Shown here: positions 10,044 through 14,342 of the stretch, in pieces
Position numbering within the stretch: the first letter of the stretch is position 1
How the letters are laid out: every line of letters starts with the position of its first letter
Origin: Conidiobolus incongruus B7586
Lineage: Eukaryota; Entomophthoromycota; Entomophthoromycetes; Entomophthorales; Conidiobolaceae
Direction: 5' to 3'
NCBI GenBank assembly: GCA_000697335.1
Contig: JNEM01016807.1
Coordinates: 1-14,342, forward strand
DNA: 14,342 nt
Position numbers and translations under genes: made by a program
Notes under the pieces: model-generated
Database searches by the model: none
Told to the model about the DNA's origin: nothing
What the model saw: the letters and a program-made list of their open reading frames with translations, nothing else

Positions 10044-10534
10044 ATGATTACTGATATATTTGAATTACCAGATACTTAATATAGATTTTCTCAGACTAAA
10101 CAAGATCATATCTTTAGTTTTAATCCAAATAATGCTAAGGTGTTGATAGTGCAATAACTTCAAAGGATTGATTTATTACTAATATTGATGTATTATCAAT
10201 ATAATATGAAAAATTATTAATATTTTCATGACCAGATAGTGTGAAACTAATGTCAAAATAATAAGCATATTATTCAAATGAATATTATACAAAACAATAG
10301 TATACAATTCTGTTTCCAATATTCTTTATAAAATCCTGTTTAACAACTATTAAAACAAAAACTATTATTGCTGGAAAATGTAAAGGCCATATTAATATTG
10401 CAATGCAAAGATACTTAATGTACTTGGTTGTTCATAAAAAATTTGATCGGAGTTTGAAAGTGTCTCAATTTGAAATGAAGTTGAGGAATAATGATTTCAT
10501 CAAAAATTTTATGATTAATATAATTATTTACTAA
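10044..10534 (+). pseudogene. Possible decayed coding block, family unknown
   Basis: An ATG at 10044 opens MITDIFELPDT, a TAA, then YRFSQTKQDHIF and SFNPNNAKVLIVQ, another TAA, then LQRIDLLLILMYYQYNMKNY, all in one frame to about 10218. In a different frame, 10301-10531 is open for 77 codons (stop at 10532) and reads among others TIIAGKCKGHINIAMQRYLM and FDRSLKVSQFEMKLRNND. The block is less A/T-rich than its surroundings and uses mixed third positions, which suggests an eroded gene. However, a stop-free run of this length can occur by chance in AT-rich DNA searched in six frames. I recognise no family, and I cannot show that the two pieces belong together. Confidence 0.3.
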
Positions 10535-10838
10535 TCACCTCACTATTTCTATTACGGGTATAATTTCTGATATATTATTCAATATGTGAATTGGGAATTG
10601 ATACTATTTTAAGTAATAAAATGCAATAATTCTAGTGTTTAATACTTGAATTCTTAGTAATCAATATGAAATTGATAAATTTTCACAAAATATCACCAAA
10701 TAAAAATAAAAACAACCTTAAATATTTAGCCAAATATAATTATATCACTGAAACATGTATATATATAACTAATGATTACGACATAATATTCAAATTGTTA
10801 ATATTTTAAAATTTTAATTTTTTAAACATTTAAAAAAA
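10535..10838. other. AT-rich upstream region of ACY1
   Basis: No gene is seen. This interval must contain the ACY1 promoter and leader. The bases just before the ACY1 ATG are a run of A (TAAAAAAA), a favourable start context. Confidence 0.45.
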
Positions 10839-12648
10839 ATGACTGAAGCTGAACACATTGCAGTGACTAACTTTCGAAAGTATTTAAGAATCAAAACTGT
10901 GCAACCTAAACCCGACTATGAATCTTGTACTGCTTTTTTAAAGGAAATGGGACAAGGTTTAGATCTTGAGGTTAAAGTTGTTGAGGTAAGTATATTCAAT
11001 AGCTTAACTATTATTCTACTAACAAGTATTCTAGTGTGTTCCTGGTAAACCTATCGTAATATTGACTTGGACTGGAAAGGATCCCACTTTACCTTCTATT
11101 TTATTAAACTCTCACACTGACGTCGTTCCAGTATTTGAAGAGAGTTGGAATTGGGATCCTTTCGGTGCCGAAAAAGTCAAAGACGAAAATGGGAAATATC
11201 GTATCTATGCTAGAGGTTCTCAAGATATGAAAATTGTTGGGTTATTGTAATTTCTTCTATCAACTAATAATTTTAATATTAATATTTTCAATTAGATATT
11301 TAGAAGCTATCAGAGAATTAAAAAAACAAAATTTTCACCCTTTGAGAACTATCCATTTGAGTTTTGTATCTGGTAAATTCAAGTAATAGCTACTAATAAT
11401 GATTAGATAATGATATTCAAAAAATTTTAGACGAAGAAATTGGTGGTATTGACGGGATGGAAAAGTTCGTCCGCACTGAAGAGTTTAGACAATTGAACAT
11501 TGGTCTGTCTTTGGATGAAGGTATTGCCAATCCCAATAATGCTTATCGCGTATTCTATGGCGAAAGAACTGCCTGGTATACACTCCTTCAATTGAATACC
11601 TTTAACTATTTACTAACAATTAATTAGGAAGGTCAGACTAAGAGCTACTGGTAATACTGGTCACGGTAGCCAATTTATTGAAAATTTAGCTACAGATAAA
11701 TTAGTAAATAATCATAATACTCGCTTAGCAAACCTAAATAATTTACATATTTAATGAATGATTAGCTTCGCACTATTCGAAAATTCAATCAACTGAGAGA
11801 GGATCAATTCAATACATTTAAGGGAGATACTAACAAACAATTGGGTGATGTTACTACTTTGAACTTAAATATGATTCAGGTATATGATGTTATCATTTTA
11901 ACAATCTACATATAACATTTACCAAATATTAGGGCGGTGTTCAATTCAACGTTGTACCCAAAGTTGTTGAAGCTGGTAAATAATTTTGATATGATTTACA
12001 AAAACGTCATATAAATTAATAATTTTAGTGTTCGATATTAGAATTGCTACAGACGTTGATTTAGAAGCTTTCCAGAAACAATTGGAAGCCTATGCTAAAG
12101 AAGAAGGGTATATTAAATCACTTCAATTTTATAGCGGTATTTAACATCATGAATTAGTGTTGAATTTATATTTGAACAATACTTTGGAGGAGCTAAAAAT
12201 ACCTCAATTCACCCTGACTACCCTTGGTGGAAAGCTCTTACCAAAGCATGTGCTAAATTGTAAGTTGAAATATTGGTTTTTAAATTAAGTATAATTTCTG
12301 ACTTTATTCTTTCATTTCAGTGGCGTTGAAATTGAACCTGAAGTATTCCCAGCTGCTACAGGTAATTTCTACTTCATTTATATATAAAAATATTCAATTT
12401 ACTAATTATTTATAGATTCTCGGTATTAAATCATTAATAATATATAATCATAGCCAGTAATTAACTAAATTATAAATTTTAGCTTTTTGAGACAGATTAA
12501 TGTTCCAGCATATGGTATATCTCCCTTGAGGAACTTGCCAATTCTTTTGCACGATCACAATGAGTACGTATTGGAGGACACCGTTTTAGAAGGATTGGAA
12601 TTCTATAAAATTTTAATTCCAATGGTTGCTAATGAACCTGCATTTTAA
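10839..12648 (+). CDS. ACY1: Aminoacylase-1, N-acyl-L-amino-acid amidohydrolase (complete, 12 exons, 402 aa)
   Basis: This cytosolic zinc enzyme of peptidase family M20A hydrolyses N-acetyl (N-acyl) L-amino acids to free amino acids. Exons: 10839-10985, 11035-11246, 11296-11372, 11431-11575, 11628-11703, 11766-11879, 11933-11975, 12029-12107, 12158-12259, 12321-12361, 12416-12422, 12483-12648. All joins keep frame and all introns are GT-AG, 49-62 nt. The length is close to animal ACY1 (about 408 aa). Active-site residues known in the family are all present: H76 and D78 in NSHTDVVP, D113 in ARGSQDMK, E147 and E148 in SDEEIGG, E175 in SLDEG, H206 in GHGSQF (the cross-dimer histidine) and H373 in LLHDHNE. 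The N-terminal [13 protein letters not shown] is almost identical to the vertebrate enzyme. An AATAAA at 12679-12684 may be the polyadenylation signal. The enzyme should be active. Confidence 0.96.
12416..12422 (+). other. ACY1: 7-nt microexon of ACY1 (exon 11)
   Basis: The seven bases ATTCTCG are flanked by an acceptor TTTATAG and a donor GTATTA. With the G left over from exon 10 and the C opening exon 12 they encode Asp-Ser-Arg, which completes the conserved AATD(S/N)R(F/Y) segment of ACY1. Without it the reading frame breaks and the motif is lost, so the call rests on both frame and protein conservation. Confidence 0.85.
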
Positions 12649-13246
12649 CTGATTTGTTTTATATTGTGATGAAATTGGAATAAATATTTGTTAAGGTATT
12701 AGGATTATAAACTGTGAACATTTAATTTTGTTTTTTAGTAAAATATGCATGATAAGGTATCAATGAATTTATTTACTTTTAAATTACCATTTAAAAATTG
12801 TCATTGAATCATAATTTGATATAAATTCTCTTTATCCTTCATTCTTAAATAAGTCAATTTTCAATATAACAATATTCATTTAATAATGTTATATCAAGAA
12901 ATATAATAATAATTGAATCATTATATATATTGAATATTATTTAATGTTATGTTTGATAAACTAAGCCATTTTTGAGTTGATTTTTTATTTTTTTATATAG
13001 ATATCAATCCAATATAAAGTAATCTCTATTATTATATATATTTTATAATAGTTGATAAATTTATATTTTTATGCTATAATTATATATTTACATTTTAAAA
13101 AATAAGGATATAACTATTATATATATATGAATAGCAAGACTTTCAAAGTTATATTTAATAACTATATAGTAGTCAATCAATATATTTATAATTTTATAAA
13201 AGTTAGATTATTTTAATCCTAAATATTTATTTATTAATTTGGAAAA
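12649..13246. other. AT-rich DNA downstream of ACY1
   Basis: The ACY1 3' untranslated region lies in the first part. Beyond about 12730 I see only A/T-rich sequence with short AT tracts and no supported gene or RNA. Confidence 0.45.
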
Positions 13247-13367
13247 AAATGGTAAATTTTTTAATTTCTGATTTTTTCAAATATATTACTAGTTTTCAAA
13301 AATTAATTATATATAAAATATATAAGAGGATTAATATTTTTAATATATATATATTATAAAATTGAAG
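13247..13367 (+). repeat. Dispersed AT-rich repeat, copy A (short, apparently truncated)
   Basis: The stretch beginning AATGGTAAATTTTTTAATTT and followed by CTGATTTTTTCAAATATATT matches the opening of the copies at 13368 and 14018. It runs about 120 bases and then copy B begins directly, so copy A is either truncated by B or the first unit of a partial tandem arrangement. Confidence 0.6.
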
Positions 13368-13920
13368 AAATGGGAAATTTTTTAATTTTTGATTTTTTAA
13401 ACTTATTATTAATTTTAAATAAAAAAATATATACAAAATAAATAAGAAAATATATAGTTTGGAATTATATATATATATATAATATTTTATTTGATTAAAA
13501 AAATAATTTTTTAAAACTAATTATTTAATTTAATTATACTTAAATTAAATAATAATCATCAAAAGTTTTTTATTTTAGTATTAGCAAAATAAAACTATTA
13601 ATCCTTAAAATTATTTAAAATTTCCAAATAATATTTGATAATAAAATATTATCTAAATCAATAATTTATTATTAAGTAAATTATTTTAAAATTAAGAGAG
13701 AAATTATTTAAAACCTATTAAAATTTAAAAAACTAATTTTAATTATTATTTATTTTAATTTTTAATAAAATAAAAAAATATATTAAAAAACTCTTTTTTA
13801 TTTTAGTTAAAAAATTATTAAAATATTTTAATATTAGTTATATAAGAATTTTATATATTAACCTATAAAATTAAATTGTAAAATTTATATTATTTATACT
13901 AACCTATAAAAGTAAGTCAT
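13368..13920 (+). repeat. Dispersed AT-rich repeat, copy B
   Basis: It opens GAAATGGGAAATTTTTTAAT and shares ordered landmarks with copy D (3400-3970, opposite strand) over roughly 550 bases, and with copy C over about 300 bases up to the window edge. No intact frame is visible. An (AT)n tract lies near 13467-13482. Two imperfect copies of an ACCTATAAAA-containing unit about 41 bases apart (13861 and 13902) sit at its far end. Confidence 0.6.
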
Positions 13921-14017
13921 AAAATTAAAAATATATACATTTCTATTAATATCTTAATCAATTCTAATTTAAATAAACTTATATTAAACTATGTAATTAA
14001 TATTAGTATAGAAATTA

Positions 14018-14342
14018 AGAAATGGCAAATTTTTTAATTTCTGATCTTTCAAACATATTATATGTTTTGAAAGATTATATATATATAAAATATATAGGAA
14101 AATAAATATTTTCAAACTATATATATATATTCAATTTTAATTATTTTTTTTATTAAAATATTTTGATTTTAAAATTTACACTTAAATTTAATCATGCTTA
14201 AACCAGATTGTGATTATCAAAAGGCTTTTATTTTTGTATCTTTAAAACTTAACCATAAACCCTCTAAAATCATCTAAAACTTGCAAACAGCTTATGGAGA
14301 TGGTGTTTTATCTAAAACTACCATATATCACTAGATTCATGA
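14018..14342 (+). repeat. Dispersed AT-rich repeat, copy C (runs off the window; the least A/T-biased copy)
   Basis: It opens AATGGCAAATTTTTTAATTT and aligns with copy B through CTTAAA...GATTATCAAAAGGCTTTTAT and on to GGTGTTTTATCTAAAACTAC at the edge. It keeps more G and C than copies B and D at matching positions, so it may be the youngest or best-preserved copy. A near-perfect hairpin lies at 14044-14075. The right end is outside the window. Confidence 0.6.
14044..14075. repeat. Inverted repeat (hairpin) inside repeat copy C
   Basis: ATCTTTCAAACATA pairs with TATGTTTTGAAAGAT: 14-base arms with one bulged T around a three-base loop. The corresponding position in copies A, B and D does not show a good palindrome. 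Confidence 0.6.

Noticed and set aside
10380-10500. Minus-strand open stretch (SSTSFQIETLSNSDQIF...) as the missing NSE3 N-terminal exon
   Set aside because: It lies about 600 bases from the nearest NSE3 exon, far beyond local intron lengths, has no ATG in frame, and overlaps an equally open plus-strand frame.
1-14342. CRISPR arrays, rRNA, virus-like elements, or antiphage-type or toxin systems
   Set aside because: No regularly spaced direct repeats, no rRNA signature, and no capsid, reverse transcriptase, integrase or toxin motif were seen in any frame.

Overview
The window looks like nuclear DNA of a very AT-rich eukaryote, most likely an early-diverging fungus. All three intact protein genes have canonical GT-AG introns. 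Sixteen of the 17 introns are 49-62 nt and one is 95 nt, and several carry a fungal-type TACTAAC/CTAAT branch point close to the acceptor. The phylum is an inference from these features; no marker gene settles it.

Layout from left to right. Positions 1-674 (+) are the 3' end of ELP4, an Elongator subunit. Convergent to it, 1455-1664 (-) is an unrecognised small membrane-protein frame with a TAG inside its hydrophobic helix and more open frame beyond. Just upstream of that, 1740-2090 holds short spliced-looking remnants of unknown origin. Positions 2100-5218 are gene-poor AT-rich DNA containing one copy of a long dispersed repeat. Positions 5219-8473 (+) are a complete six-exon CSE1 (exportin-2) gene. 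Positions 8765-9775 (-) hold a clearly recognisable but decayed NSE3/MAGE gene of the SMC5/6 complex. Positions 10044-10534 hold another block of possible decayed coding sequence. Positions 10839-12648 (+) are a complete twelve-exon ACY1 (aminoacylase-1) gene with a 7-nt microexon. Positions 13247-14342 hold three more copies of the dispersed repeat, in the opposite orientation to the first.

The genes are unrelated housekeeping genes (tRNA wobble modification, importin-alpha recycling, N-acyl amino acid hydrolysis), each with its own flanks and no operon-like arrangement. The theme of the window is contrast: compact, intact spliced genes sit among decayed host genes and repeats that drift toward A/T. 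I see no CRISPR array, rRNA, convincing tRNA, toxin gene or virus-like gene. I do not find a clear new biological system. The best leads are the NSE3 relic, the inverted repeat family flanking the CSE1-NSE3-ACY1 block, the ACY1 microexon and the interrupted small membrane protein.
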